The notes under the pieces were generated by a model, which worked only from the letters and a program-made list of their open reading frames with translations, made no database searches and was not told the DNA's origin. From Clostridia bacterium (GTDB lineage: Bacteria; Bacillota; Clostridia; Oscillospirales; CAG-272): a DNA stretch of 64,000 nucleotides. The stretch covers positions 1-64,000 of the forward strand of contig JAFSMU010000001.1 of NCBI GenBank assembly GCA_017447775.1. The letters run 5' to 3'. Shown piece by piece: positions 34,457-42,681 of the stretch (its first letter is position 1; every line of letters starts with the position of its first letter). The translations under genes and the position numbers were made by a program.

Positions 34457-35533
34457 TTATCCTTCCGATGTTCCCCGCCCCCTTATGGCAACAAATGTGT
34501 TTTTGACTATCACGAAAAAAAGCGGCGCGCCGATCATCCCCAAAATGCCGAACACGCGCAGTCCGACGTACATCGACATCAGCGACACGACGGGGTGAAG
34601 TCCTATCCCGCGCCCGACGATGCGCGGCTCGACGATCTGACGCACTATCGCTATGATCACCTGCAAAACCGCAAGCGAAACGCCGAGCGCCGTGTTTCCG
34701 AGGATAAATTCTATTATCGCCCACGGCACAAGCACGGCTCCCGCTCCAAGAACCGGCAGTATGTCAACAAGCGCCACAAGCGCCGCAAAGACGACGGCGC
34801 CGTCAATTCCGATCACTGAAAATCCGAGAAACAGCTCACCGAAAGTCAGCAAAAAAATAAGCGAATACGAGCGAAGATATTTTATCATCGCCGCGCCGAA
34901 CTCGCGCTTGAACGCGGAAACGCCGGACGAGATGCGCGAGGGCAGCTTTTTCAGAATGAAATCGGCGATCGATCTGTACCCCGCGCAAAAATAAATGCTT
35001 GACATCACAAGCGCGGCGAAAAATATCAGCGCGCGAGGAAGGGCTGCCGCAAAACGTGCCGCCGCGCCCGTAAAAAAAGACGTGAGCGACGACGCGGCAC
35101 TCGTAATGGCGTTTTGAAGAAAGTCGGGAATGCCGCCGTCGTAGTCGATGCCGAACTTTTCGGCAAATGCGCCGATCTTTTCAAACAGCGTTTTGAGAGA
35201 TGCTCCGATCTTATCCCTGTGCGCCGTTATTTTCGTTATAATATTGCCGCCGTTGCGAATAACGGCGAAGATAATCGCCACAATAATAAGTGCCGTTATG
35301 CCTAAAATAAGCACAACAAAAAACACGGACAGCGCCATTTTCGGTATTTTTGTCTTTTTGTGCAAAAACACCGTCGGACGTTGAAGCGCCGCCGCGACGA
35401 GCCATCCGAGAATGAACGGGAGAACGACGCCGAGCACGTACCTGAAAAAAAGCCACACGGCAGCTCCCGCAATAACGGCATATATGGCGACGTAAATTAT
35501 TTTTTTATATTTTTCATCAGGCAAAAAATCCAT
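34457..35533 (-). CDS. AI-2E family membrane protein, YtvI-like
   Basis: A 358-residue AI-2E/UPF0118 family protein with about seven membrane helices in the usual grouping: two N-terminal, an extended cytoplasmic-facing helical region (residues about 95-140), then five. LPVLGAGAVLVPWAI and RQIVEPRIVGRGIGLHPVVSL (in two parts) are the family's conserved C-terminal signatures. The architecture matches the sporulation protein YtvI. The start at 35533 is chosen over the in-frame TTG at 35554 because GGGAGAAG precedes it. The stop lies 8 nt before the protease start, so the two form an operon. Confidence 0.9.
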   Translation of the reverse strand: MDFLPDEKYKKIIYVAIYAVIAGAAVWLFFRYVLGVVLPFILGWLVAAALQRPTVFLHKKTKIPKMALSVFFVVLILGITALIIVAIIFAVIRNGGNIITKITAHRDKIGASLKTLFEKIGAFAEKFGIDYDGGIPDFLQNAITSAASSLTSFFTGAAARFAAALPRALIFFAALVMSSIYFCAGYRSIADFILKKLPSRISSGVSAFKREFGAAMIKYLRSYSLIFLLTFGELFLGFSVIGIDGAVVFAALVALVDILPVLGAGAVLVPWAIIEFILGNTALGVSLAVLQVIIAIVRQIVEPRIVGRGIGLHPVVSLMSMYVGLRVFGILGMIGAPLFFVIVKNTFVAIRGRGTSEG

Positions 35534-35578
35534 CTCAAGGCCTACTTCTCCCAACTTCGTCGCATATTCAATTTAATA

Positions 35579-35607
35579 TTGACAAAATCGCCGTTTTGTG
35601 ATATATT
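35579..35607 (+). promoter_or_regulatory. Promoter of the LRR lipoprotein gene
   Basis: TTGACA, 17-bp spacer, TATATT. Confidence 0.82.
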
Positions 35608-35662
35608 GAATTATATGACAGAATTTTGAAAGTAAAACGTTTTTGTTTTGAAGGAGTTACAA

Positions 35663-36352
35663 ATGAAGAAAATTCTTGCTTTCGCATTGGCGCTTGCACT
35701 TGTTGTGATTGCGCTTGTATCTTGCGGCAAAACCACGCCCCCGCAGGAAAATACCGATCCCGTCGGGAAAGAGCTGAGCGCGGAGGGAGTACCTTTCAAA
35801 TTCTTCCTTGTCGCAGGCGAAAACGGCCGCGCCGCAACAGCTACGATATCGACGTGGATGGAGATCACGTCGACGATAACGATTCCCGAAACTGTTGAAT
35901 ACAACGGTCATACGTACCCCATAACCGTCGTCGGAATGGGACAGAACATAATGGTAGATTCCCCAAGCACACTTACGTCAGTATCGTTTTCAAAGAACGT
36001 AAAGACTATATCGGACCGCGCGTTTACAATGTGCGTAAACCTTTCCAAAGTATCGTTTGGCGAGAGCGTTGAAACGATCGGCAACATGGCGTTCAGCGGC
36101 ACGGCGATCACATCCGTCGTTCTGCCCGACTCGGCAAGAAAGATAGTTCGCAGCGCGTTCTTCGGCTGCTCGAAGCTTGACAGCGTTATGATCAACAACG
36201 ACATCGAAACGCTTGAAGACATGGCTTTCGGTTTCTGCTCGTCGATAACGACGATCCAGATCCCCAGATCGTTTGCAGATCGCATCGAAGGCATCTTCTC
36301 GGGATGCGCCAAGGTCGTTGACGGAACCGTAAGAGTACTCTATCCGAACTGA
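35663..36352 (+). CDS. Lipoprotein with BspA-like leucine-rich repeats
   Basis: A 229-residue exported lipoprotein. The signal peptide ends in the lipobox ALVSC with Cys21 as lipid site. After a spacer and a beta-rich segment (ITIPETVEYNGHTYPITVVG, residues about 74-93) come about four LRR_5 repeats (LTSVSFSKNVKTISDRAFTMC, and similar, listed by position 103-205), as in Treponema/BspA surface proteins that bind host or matrix molecules. The start at 35663 follows AAGGAG; a TTG five codons earlier overlaps that site. Own promoter and terminator. Confidence 0.88.
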   Translation: MKKILAFALALALVVIALVSCGKTTPPQENTDPVGKELSAEGVPFKFFLVAGENGRAATATISTWMEITSTITIPETVEYNGHTYPITVVGMGQNIMVDSPSTLTSVSFSKNVKTISDRAFTMCVNLSKVSFGESVETIGNMAFSGTAITSVVLPDSARKIVRSAFFGCSKLDSVMINNDIETLEDMAFGFCSSITTIQIPRSFADRIEGIFSGCAKVVDGTVRVLYPN

Positions 36353-36364
36353 AAAAAAGCAAAA

Positions 36365-36393
36365 ATAAAAGCTCCGCTTTTGCGGAGCTTTTT
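36365..36393. terminator. Bidirectional terminator, LRR lipoprotein / pfkA
   Basis: GCTCCGC-TTTT-GCGGAGC stem-loop with A-tract left and T-tract right. Confidence 0.88.
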
Positions 36394-36405
36394 CTCTTTT
36401 ATAAA

Positions 36406-37467
36406 TTATCTTATCTCGTACACAAGATCGTACAGCGCCTTCATATTTGCGCGGACCTCGGCACAGCGCGCCGTCATATACTCGCGCTCCTCGGGGGTGA
36501 GAGCCGCCTCTTCTTCGGCTGTGAGCTTACCTTTGAGCATACGGTCGACTTTGAGCGCGCGTGAGATATCAACGGTGCAGAGCTTGCCGCCGTTTTTGCA
36601 GATGACGACGTCGGATTTGCCGTCAAGCAGTTGTTTTACGGCGTACTCGCCCATTTCGGACGCGGTGAGTCTGTCTTCAAGCGTGGGAATTCCGCCGCGC
36701 TGAACGTGCGCCGGGCAGCAGAAACGCGTAACGATGCCCGTCTTCTGCTCGATTATCTTCGTCAGCTTCTCAGCGTAACCGGGGATGCCCTCCGAAACGA
36801 TGACCACAAAGCCGCGCTTGCCGGCTTTCCTCTTTTCGATGATGTTCTTGATGACCTCGTCCTCATCAAAGTCGAACTCGGCAACCGCAACGGCGACAGC
36901 GCCTGTGGCAACCGCCGTGCGAAGCGCGATGTGTCCCGCGTGTCTGCCCATGACCTCAACGACGTTGCATCTTGCGTGCGATTCGCACGTTGCGCGGAGC
37001 GAGTCGACAAACGTAACCACCGTGTTGCACGCCGTGTCAAGTCCGATGGTGTAGTCGGTAGCCGCGATGTCGTTGTCTATAGTGCCGGGCACGCCGATCG
37101 TCGGGATGCCGCGTGACGCTATATCGGTCGCGCCGCGGAAAGTTCCGTCGCCGCCGATGGCGATGATGCCGTCGATCTGATTTTCGCGGCACGTCTTGAT
37201 AGCGGCCGCCATGCCCTCTTCGGTCGCAAATTCGGGGCAACGCTCGGTGTAGATAGCCGTGCCGCTCTGACCGATGATGTTAGATACCTCGGAGGGATTT
37301 TTGATAAGGCGCATATTGTTTTCAACAAGCCCCTTGTACCCCTCCATTATCGCGTAAACCTCGATGCCGTGTGCCAGTCCCGTGCGGACGACCGCGCGGA
37401 CAGCCGCGTTCATGCCGGGCGCGTCGCCGCCCGATGTAAGTACGCCTATTCTTCTGAATTTTGCCAT
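36406..37467 (-). CDS. pfkA: 6-phosphofructokinase (ATP-dependent)
   Basis: A 353-residue PfkA that phosphorylates fructose 6-phosphate, the committed step of glycolysis. Motifs: GVLTSGGDAPGMNA (residues 8-21), GGDGTFRGA near 104, with Gly at the position that is Asp in pyrophosphate-dependent enzymes, PGTIDNDI near 126 with the catalytic Asp, and EVMGRHAGHIA near 169. It is slightly longer than E. coli PfkA (320) because of a C-terminal helical extension. It is the second gene after a DUF6062 gene (15-nt gap), under the promoter and palindrome at 38222-38250. Confidence 0.97.
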   Translation of the reverse strand: MAKFRRIGVLTSGGDAPGMNAAVRAVVRTGLAHGIEVYAIMEGYKGLVENNMRLIKNPSEVSNIIGQSGTAIYTERCPEFATEEGMAAAIKTCRENQIDGIIAIGGDGTFRGATDIASRGIPTIGVPGTIDNDIAATDYTIGLDTACNTVVTFVDSLRATCESHARCNVVEVMGRHAGHIALRTAVATGAVAVAVAEFDFDEDEVIKNIIEKRKAGKRGFVVIVSEGIPGYAEKLTKIIEQKTGIVTRFCCPAHVQRGGIPTLEDRLTASEMGEYAVKQLLDGKSDVVICKNGGKLCTVDISRALKVDRMLKGKLTAEEEAALTPEEREYMTARCAEVRANMKALYDLVYEIR

Positions 37468-37482
37468 TTTTATTTCCGTCCT

Positions 37483-38196
37483 TTACTGATTATTTTCATT
37501 TTCACATCCGACAAGGAAGTTTATCGAGCGCACAACGCTGTCCTTTGCGTTGTACCACGGCTCCGAGTCGTAACGATAGTCGAATTTTTTGCAGAACCAG
37601 CTCACGTCATCGCCGAGCTGTGATATGTATTTCTGCATAACGGCGCGCGCCGCCTTGAAATATTCGGAAAACTCCTTTTTTGAAAGCTGATACGAACCGA
37701 CTTCAAGCAGTTTTTTGTAGTGCGGCAAGCAATACGTGCGCGCATTTTTGAATTTTTCCCGGAATTCTTCGTCGTTTTCCCACATATACACCGCGTTTGA
37801 AACAAGGCGCGAGAATTTTTCATCGGTTTTCTCGCAAACGTAGCACGTGCCTTCAAGCTCGGAGAGCTTTTTCGTCTCCTTCTCTCCCTTCGAGTCAAAC
37901 ATCGTTCCGCCCTCGAATATGTTCTTTTCGACCTCGGCGATGTGGCTTTCGAGTATAAGTCCCAGCGCAAGCCCGCCGGAAATCTTTCTCATTTTACCGA
38001 AATGCGCGCGGCAGAAGCCTTTTTTGTTCGTCTGTATTCGCACGTCGGGCTCCATTTTCGCGGCGCCCATGACGGCTTCAAGCTCGTGCGCTTCAAGCAT
38101 TGAGTAGAGCGCGCAATACGGGCACGACGGCGTTTCGGCGGCCGCCGATTTTTCGTAAGCCTCGTTTATCGGTATGGTGTATATCTGTTCGGGCAT
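37483..38196 (-). CDS. DUF6062 family protein
   Basis: A 237-residue cytoplasmic protein of the DUF6062 family, function unknown. It has four cysteine groups that could bind metal: CPYC (residues 25-28), GFCRAHF near 60, CYVCE near 115 and YCLPHY near 150. The cysteine-histidine arrangement repeats (CPYC...CRAH, CYVC...CLPH), suggesting two zinc-ribbon-like or treble-clef units. AAGGAGG precedes the ATG. It is cotranscribed with pfkA. Confidence 0.85.
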   Translation of the reverse strand: MPEQIYTIPINEAYEKSAAAETPSCPYCALYSMLEAHELEAVMGAAKMEPDVRIQTNKKGFCRAHFGKMRKISGGLALGLILESHIAEVEKNIFEGGTMFDSKGEKETKKLSELEGTCYVCEKTDEKFSRLVSNAVYMWENDEEFREKFKNARTYCLPHYKKLLEVGSYQLSKKEFSEYFKAARAVMQKYISQLGDDVSWFCKKFDYRYDSEPWYNAKDSVVRSINFLVGCENENNQ

Positions 38197-38221
38197 AACG
38201 ACCTCCTTATGTGCAGATTAT

Positions 38222-38250
38222 ATTATACAGCGCCACGCTGTAAAAATCAA
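38222..38250 (-). promoter_or_regulatory. Promoter of the DUF6062-pfkA operon
   Basis: TTGATT, 17-bp spacer, TATAAT on the minus strand. The spacer is filled by the palindrome at 38226-38242. Confidence 0.85.
38226..38242. promoter_or_regulatory. Perfect palindromic operator in the pfkA operon promoter
   Basis: TACAGCG-CCA-CGCTGTA: 7-bp perfect arms with a 3-bp centre, occupying the -10/-35 spacer. It does not match CcpA cre, Rex or CggR sites that I know. Confidence 0.7.
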
Positions 38251-38269
38251 TATATTTGCCGAAAAAGAC

Positions 38270-38938
38270 TTACAGCACAAGCTTTTTTACCGTGTTGTCC
38301 CGTTCCTCTTTCGTGCAGACCGAAGCGACGTACCCCGGTATGCCGCGAAGCTCATGGAAGTGAGCGTCCGTCTGAACGACGTTGTTTTCGAGTATGCTCG
38401 CTTTGCCGCGGTGAAAATCGCAGTGCAGCGTGGAAAGCCCTATATCAAACCCGCGCCCGCGCATTTTTACGTAGCTTTCGCGCAAAGTCCAAAGGCGGCA
38501 GAAGGCGCGGTTCGGGTCCTCGCTCATCATCATCGCGTTCATTTCAAGCATCGACATAAACCTTTGCGCCATAGCCATAATTTCGTGCGGCGCGCCGGCG
38601 TCCTCTATATCGACGCCGCACTCGACGTCCGACACCGTGCATATAACGCACGTTCCGCTGTGCGACACGTTGAAAAACACGTCGGGGTGCGACGCAAGGT
38701 ACGGCTTGCCGAACTCGTTTTTTTCCGTTTTGAAATCGGCGATGCCAAGCGCGTCGGAAAGCGCCGCCTTGACGATAAGCCCTCCGGCGAGCAGTTCCGC
38801 CTTCGTGTGAGCGTATCTCGCGCGCTCGATGCGTGCGCGGCGCTCCTCGTCAACTTCACCCATGCGAGATAAGATCAAGTCTTCATTTTCGATAAAAGCC
38901 GAAAAATCGGCATAGTATGTTTTGCAGAATTTTTCCAT
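38270..38938 (-). CDS. 4'-phosphopantetheinyl transferase (Sfp type)
   Basis: A 222-residue transferase of the Sfp superfamily that moves the phosphopantetheine arm from coenzyme A onto acyl, peptidyl or aryl carrier proteins. Motifs: GKPYLASHPDVFFNVSHSG (in parts, residues about 80-97), VDIED with the magnesium-binding Asp and Glu near 112, and LWTLRESYVKMRG near 155, equivalent to WxxKEA. No polyketide or peptide synthetase lies in the window, so its carrier protein is elsewhere. Own promoter at 38960-38988. Confidence 0.92.
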   Translation of the reverse strand: MEKFCKTYYADFSAFIENEDLILSRMGEVDEERRARIERARYAHTKAELLAGGLIVKAALSDALGIADFKTEKNEFGKPYLASHPDVFFNVSHSGTCVICTVSDVECGVDIEDAGAPHEIMAMAQRFMSMLEMNAMMMSEDPNRAFCRLWTLRESYVKMRGRGFDIGLSTLHCDFHRGKASILENNVVQTDAHFHELRGIPGYVASVCTKEERDNTVKKLVL

Positions 38939-38959
38939 AATTGCCTCCGATACGGTATG

Positions 38960-38988
38960 ATTTTATCACATATTTTATATATTGTCAA
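38960..38988 (-). promoter_or_regulatory. Promoter of the phosphopantetheinyl transferase gene
   Basis: TTGACA, 17-bp spacer, TAAAAT on the minus strand. Confidence 0.78.
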
Positions 38989-39008
38989 ACTTAATTTATA
39001 AAAATATA

Positions 39009-39037
39009 TAGACAAATCGGAAGTTTTGCGATAAAAT
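39009..39037 (+). promoter_or_regulatory. Promoter of the HAD-SDR genes
   Basis: TAGACA, 17-bp spacer, TAAAAT, 32 bp before the HAD start codon. Confidence 0.65.
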
Positions 39038-39068
39038 GATACGGTAAACAAGAAAGGAAAGGCAAAAA

Positions 39069-39716
39069 ATGATAAAAGCGGCAATATTCGATCTTGACGG
39101 CACCTTGGCAGACACGCTGCCAGATATTCTGACGGCGATAAACGGTATTTGCGAGCTTCGCTCAATACCGACAGTCGACGAGGCGTTCGTTCTCAAATTC
39201 ATAAACGGCGACACGGAAGAGTTCGTGCGCTCATCTGTTCCCGGCATTCCCGAAAGCGAAATTCCCGAATGGGTGGAGCAGTACAAGCAAATTTACGCAA
39301 AGTGCTACCTCGATAAAACGCACGAGTACGCGGGGATGACAGGCGTTCTTCGCGCGCTTCGCGAGCGGGGCGTAAAGCTTGCGGTCTTTTCAAACAAGGC
39401 TGACGAGGCGGTCAAAAACCTCGCCAAAAAGCTATTCCCGGGGCTTTTCGACTTCGCGCTTGGCGCGGGGATATATAAATCAAAGCCAAACGCCGAAGGC
39501 GCGCTTGCGATCCTTGACAGCTTTGGAGTAAAACCGTGCGAAGCGGTTTTCATCGGCGACAGCGACGTTGACGTCAACACCGCCAAAAATGCGGGCATCC
39601 GCGCCATCGGCGTATCGTGGGGATATCGCGGGCACGCGTTCCTTGAAGCGCTCGGCGGATGCGATGTTGTCGACACAATGGACGAGCTTTTGAAAAACAT
39701 ACTTGAAAACAACTGA
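39069..39716 (+). CDS. HAD hydrolase, phosphoglycolate phosphatase-like
   Basis: A 215-residue HAD-superfamily phosphatase with an alpha-helical cap, of the Gph/PGPase group. Motif I DLDGTLADT (residues 7-15, Asp nucleophile), motif II VFSNKAD near 112, motif III SKPN near 140 and motif IV IGDSDVDVNTAKNAG near 162. It removes phosphate from a small substrate such as phosphoglycolate; the exact one cannot be told. The next gene (SDR) begins 25 nt downstream and may be cotranscribed. Confidence 0.9.
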   Translation: MIKAAIFDLDGTLADTLPDILTAINGICELRSIPTVDEAFVLKFINGDTEEFVRSSVPGIPESEIPEWVEQYKQIYAKCYLDKTHEYAGMTGVLRALRERGVKLAVFSNKADEAVKNLAKKLFPGLFDFALGAGIYKSKPNAEGALAILDSFGVKPCEAVFIGDSDVDVNTAKNAGIRAIGVSWGYRGHAFLEALGGCDVVDTMDELLKNILENN

Positions 39717-39741
39717 AAATAAGCATAAAGGAGATAAAAAC

Positions 39742-40599
39742 ATGAAACTTCCGTTCACAATCGATCTCACAGGCAAAACAGTCGTCGTAACGGGCGGCGC
39801 GGGCGTTCTCTGCTCCGGCTTTTGCCGTGCGCTTGCTCAGTGCGGCGCAAAAATCGCGGTAACAGACCGCACGGCAGACAAGGCGCGCGAGCTTGCCGCC
39901 GAGCTTCGCTCCGAGGGGTACATTGCCGAGGGGTTTGAAGCAAACGTGCTTGACAAAGCTTCTCTCGAGGCGGCGCGCAAAGGAATCGAGGAAAAATTCG
40001 GCACTTGCGACATACTTATCAACGGCGCGGGCGGCAACAATCCGCGCGGCACAACGACAAAGGAATACCTTTTCCCCGAAGATCTTGACGGCGTAAAAGA
40101 CGATATAACGACGTTCTTCGACCTCGATCCCGCGGGAGTCGAGTTCGTGTTTAACCTCAACTTCCTCGGAACGCTTCTGCCCACGCAGGTATTTGCGCGC
40201 GATATGGCTAAAAAGACTGGCTGCTCGATAATCAACATCTCGTCGATGAACGCGTTCCGCCCGCTTACAAAGATACCCGCATACTCCGGCGCAAAGGCGG
40301 CGGTGTCGAACTTTACGCAGTGGCTCGCCGTTCACTTTTCAAAGGTCGGCATAAGAGTAAACGCGATAGCTCCCGGATTTTTCGTAACGGCGCAGAACAA
40401 AGACCTTTTGTTCAATAAAGACGGCACACCCACCCCTCGCACGGGAAAAATCCTTGCCGCAACGCCGATGGATCGCTTCGGCACTCCCGACGACCTTACT
40501 GGCACACTGCTTTGGCTGTGCGACAACGGCGCATCGGGCTTTGTAAACGGCGTCGTAGTTCCCGTTGACGGCGGATTTGCCGCATATTCGGGCGTATAA
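39742..40599 (+). CDS. SDR oxidoreductase, probable D-mannonate/fructuronate type
   Basis: A 285-residue short-chain dehydrogenase. NAD(P) loop TGGAGVLCSG (residues 14-23), NGAGGNNP near 93, catalytic Ser in NISSMNAF and the YSGAK pair near 180. The length, the long insertion near residues 98-135 (GGNNPRGTTTKEYLFPED) and the NAIAPGFFVTAQN end resemble the SDR-type D-mannonate oxidoreductases in uronic acid pathways. That fits the PfkB sugar-acid kinase elsewhere in the window, but the substrate is inference. AAAGGAG precedes the ATG at 39742. Confidence 0.85.
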   Translation: MKLPFTIDLTGKTVVVTGGAGVLCSGFCRALAQCGAKIAVTDRTADKARELAAELRSEGYIAEGFEANVLDKASLEAARKGIEEKFGTCDILINGAGGNNPRGTTTKEYLFPEDLDGVKDDITTFFDLDPAGVEFVFNLNFLGTLLPTQVFARDMAKKTGCSIINISSMNAFRPLTKIPAYSGAKAAVSNFTQWLAVHFSKVGIRVNAIAPGFFVTAQNKDLLFNKDGTPTPRTGKILAATPMDRFGTPDDLTGTLLWLCDNGASGFVNGVVVPVDGGFAAYSGV

Positions 40600-40615
40600 T
40601 TAAGCGTATAATTAA
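40592..40615. repeat. 12-bp tandem repeat carrying a -10-like box
   Basis: GCGTATAATTAA twice in tandem. The first copy contains the SDR stop codon, and both contain TATAAT. No good -35 box lies at the right distance from either. Confidence 0.6.
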
Positions 40616-40634
40616 GATAGAAGAGGATATTATT

Positions 40635-42221
40635 TTGACAACACAAGAACAGATACAGCGCCGTCGCACTTTTGCGATCATATCACACCCTGACGCGGGC
40701 AAAACTACGCTGACGGAGAAATTTTTGCTTTACGGCGGCGCGATACAGTCCGCCGGCACTGTCAAAGGCAAGGCCAGCGACAGACACGCAACGTCCGACT
40801 GGATGGACCTTGAAAAACAGCGCGGAATCTCGATAACGTCATCGGTTATGCAGTTTGAGTACGAGGGCTTTTGCATAAACATCCTCGACACACCGGGCCA
40901 CCAGGACTTCTCCGAGGACACGTACCGCACGCTTATGGCGGCGGACAGCGCGGTGATGGTAATCGACGCGGCAAAAGGCATCGAGCCGCAGACGCGCAAG
41001 CTTTTTCGCGTTTGCGCCATGCGCGGCATACCGATATTCACGTTTATAAACAAGCTCGACCGCGAGGCACGTGACCCGTTTGACCTTATCGACGAGCTTG
41101 AAAAGGAATTCGGCATCGGCACGTACCCGATGAACTGGCCTATCGGCTGCGGGCGCGACTTCAAGGGCGTTTACGACAGAGAAAAGCGACGCATTCTCGC
41201 ATTCGACGAGTTCCACGCCGGCAGACGAAAAATCGAGAGCATCGACGTTGAGCTTTCAGACACCGAAAAGCTCGACGAGCTTATCGGCGAGCGCGCACGC
41301 GCGGAGCTGTGCGAGCAGGTTGAGCTGCTTGACGCGGCAAGCTTTGACTTCGATATGGAAAAAGTCCGCACCGGAAAGCTCTCGCCTGTGTTCTTCGGCT
41401 CGGCGCTGAACAATTTCGGCGTTGAGGCATTCCTTGAACAGTTCCTTAAAATGACGAGCGCCCCGCTCTCTCATAAGGCGGGCGAGCGCGAAATATCGCC
41501 GTTTGATACGCATTTTTCCGCTTTCGTGTTCAAAATTCAGGCCAACATGAACAAAATGCACCGCGACAGGATCGCATTTTTGCGAATTTGCTCGGGAAAA
41601 TTTGAGCGCGGCGACGAATATTATCATATGCGTCAGGGCAAAAGCATCAAGCTCGCGCAGCCTCAGCAGCTTATGGCTCAGGAGCGCGAGATTATCGACG
41701 AGGCATACGCCGGGGACATTATCGGCGTTTTCGATCCGGGCATTTTCTCGATAGGCGACACCGTATGCGACGCGTCTGACAAAGTGCAGTTTGAAGGCAT
41801 ACCCACGTTTGCGCCCGAGCATTTCGCCGAGGTCGAGCAGATCGACTCGATGAAGCGCAAGCAGTTCCAGAAAGGTATGGAGCAGATAGCCGAAGAGGGC
41901 GCGATACAGATATTCTTCCTTCCCGACGCGGGATATGAAAGAGTTATCGTCGGCGTTGTCGGTATGCTTCAATACGAGGTGCTGGAACACAGAATGAAAA
42001 CGGAATACGGCGTAACGTACCGTCAGCGCCCGCTGAGATATCAGCTTATAAGATACGTTGAGGACGGCTCGCCCGATCCGAAAACGCTCCGCCTTTCGCG
42101 CGATACAATGTGGATAAAAGACGTAAAAGGCAACGATCTGCTTATTTTCGAGAGCGAGTTCGACATTCGCTGGGCGCTTGAAAACAACAAGGAGCTTAAA
42201 CTGAGAGAATTCAACAAGTGA
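40635..42221 (+). CDS. prfC: Peptide chain release factor 3
   Basis: A 528-residue translational GTPase that recycles RF1 and RF2 from the ribosome after termination. G1 HPDAGKTTL (residues 18-26), G2 around RGISITSSV, G3 DTPGHQDF near 83, G4 NKLD near 137. Domain 2 and the RF3-specific C-terminal domain are complete. It starts with TTG at 40635; AGAGGA lies 8 nt upstream and the family N-terminus (QRRRTFAIISHPD) fits, with no better ATG. Confidence 0.96.
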   Translation: MTTQEQIQRRRTFAIISHPDAGKTTLTEKFLLYGGAIQSAGTVKGKASDRHATSDWMDLEKQRGISITSSVMQFEYEGFCINILDTPGHQDFSEDTYRTLMAADSAVMVIDAAKGIEPQTRKLFRVCAMRGIPIFTFINKLDREARDPFDLIDELEKEFGIGTYPMNWPIGCGRDFKGVYDREKRRILAFDEFHAGRRKIESIDVELSDTEKLDELIGERARAELCEQVELLDAASFDFDMEKVRTGKLSPVFFGSALNNFGVEAFLEQFLKMTSAPLSHKAGEREISPFDTHFSAFVFKIQANMNKMHRDRIAFLRICSGKFERGDEYYHMRQGKSIKLAQPQQLMAQEREIIDEAYAGDIIGVFDPGIFSIGDTVCDASDKVQFEGIPTFAPEHFAEVEQIDSMKRKQFQKGMEQIAEEGAIQIFFLPDAGYERVIVGVVGMLQYEVLEHRMKTEYGVTYRQRPLRYQLIRYVEDGSPDPKTLRLSRDTMWIKDVKGNDLLIFESEFDIRWALENNKELKLREFNK

Positions 42222-42240
42222 ACGGCACAAGGAGGTAAAA

Positions 42241-42297
42241 ATGCACGACGCAGAGAAAACGGGCTTCCCCTTGAGGGGAAGCTGTCAACGAAGTTGA
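42241..42297 (+). pseudogene. M6 protease leader remnant interrupted by the DUF559 element
   Basis: AAGGAGGTAAAA-ATG followed by codons MHDAEK, close to the MHDTEK start of the M6 gene at 43131. After about seven codons the sequence runs into the left end of the mobile element (42263) and stops at 42297. It is best read as the oldest of four leader copies, cut by the insertion. Confidence 0.55.
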
Positions 42298-42312
42298 CTG
42301 ATGAGGTGTTCC
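42263..42312 (+). repeat. Element copy 2, left end (two hairpins)
   Basis: Outer hairpin 42263-42282, second hairpin 42284-42298, then GATGAGGTG, which also works as the ribosome site for the GTG start at 42313. Confidence 0.75.
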
Positions 42313-42681
42313 GTGAACGAAACAAACAACCCGCTGCTTACTGATACCTCGCAGAAGCTCCGCAAGGAAATGACTCCCGAAGAAAAACATCTTTGGTATG
42401 ATTTTCTGAAAAAGTTGCCCGTTACTATACACAGACAAAAGGTAATGGGAAATTATATCGTGGATTTTTACTGTGCATCGGCTAAAATTGTCATTGAGCT
42501 TGACGGGGCACAGCATTATTTCGCCGAAAACAAACTTTATGATAAAAAAAGAAATGATTTTCTCGAAGAATCCGGGATAAAGGTTTTACGCTATTCAAAT
42601 CTCGAACTCAACAAAAATTTTGATGGTGTTTGTGCGGATATATTAAGGCACATTCCACCTCATCCGTCACGCAAAGCGTGA
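42313..42681 (+). CDS. DUF559 (Vsr-like, PD-(D/E)xK) protein, element copy 2
   Basis: A 122-residue relative of the protein at 8570-8917, sharing TPEEKHLWYDFLKKLPVT, GNYIVDF and VIELDGAQHY, with probable metal-site residues Asp51, Glu62 and Asp64. Predicted to be a small endonuclease or nicking enzyme; activity is inferred from the family. I prefer the GTG at 42313 because GAGGTG lies 4 nt upstream and it matches the other copy's length; an in-frame ATG at 42301 lies inside the element end. AT-rich compared with prfC and the M6 gene. Confidence 0.83.
   Translation: MNETNNPLLTDTSQKLRKEMTPEEKHLWYDFLKKLPVTIHRQKVMGNYIVDFYCASAKIVIELDGAQHYFAENKLYDKKRNDFLEESGIKVLRYSNLELNKNFDGVCADILRHIPPHPSRKA

Noticed and set aside
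41256..42230. Long minus-strand open frame opposite prfC
   Set aside because: Same reason: no family resemblance and full overlap with an intact release factor gene.
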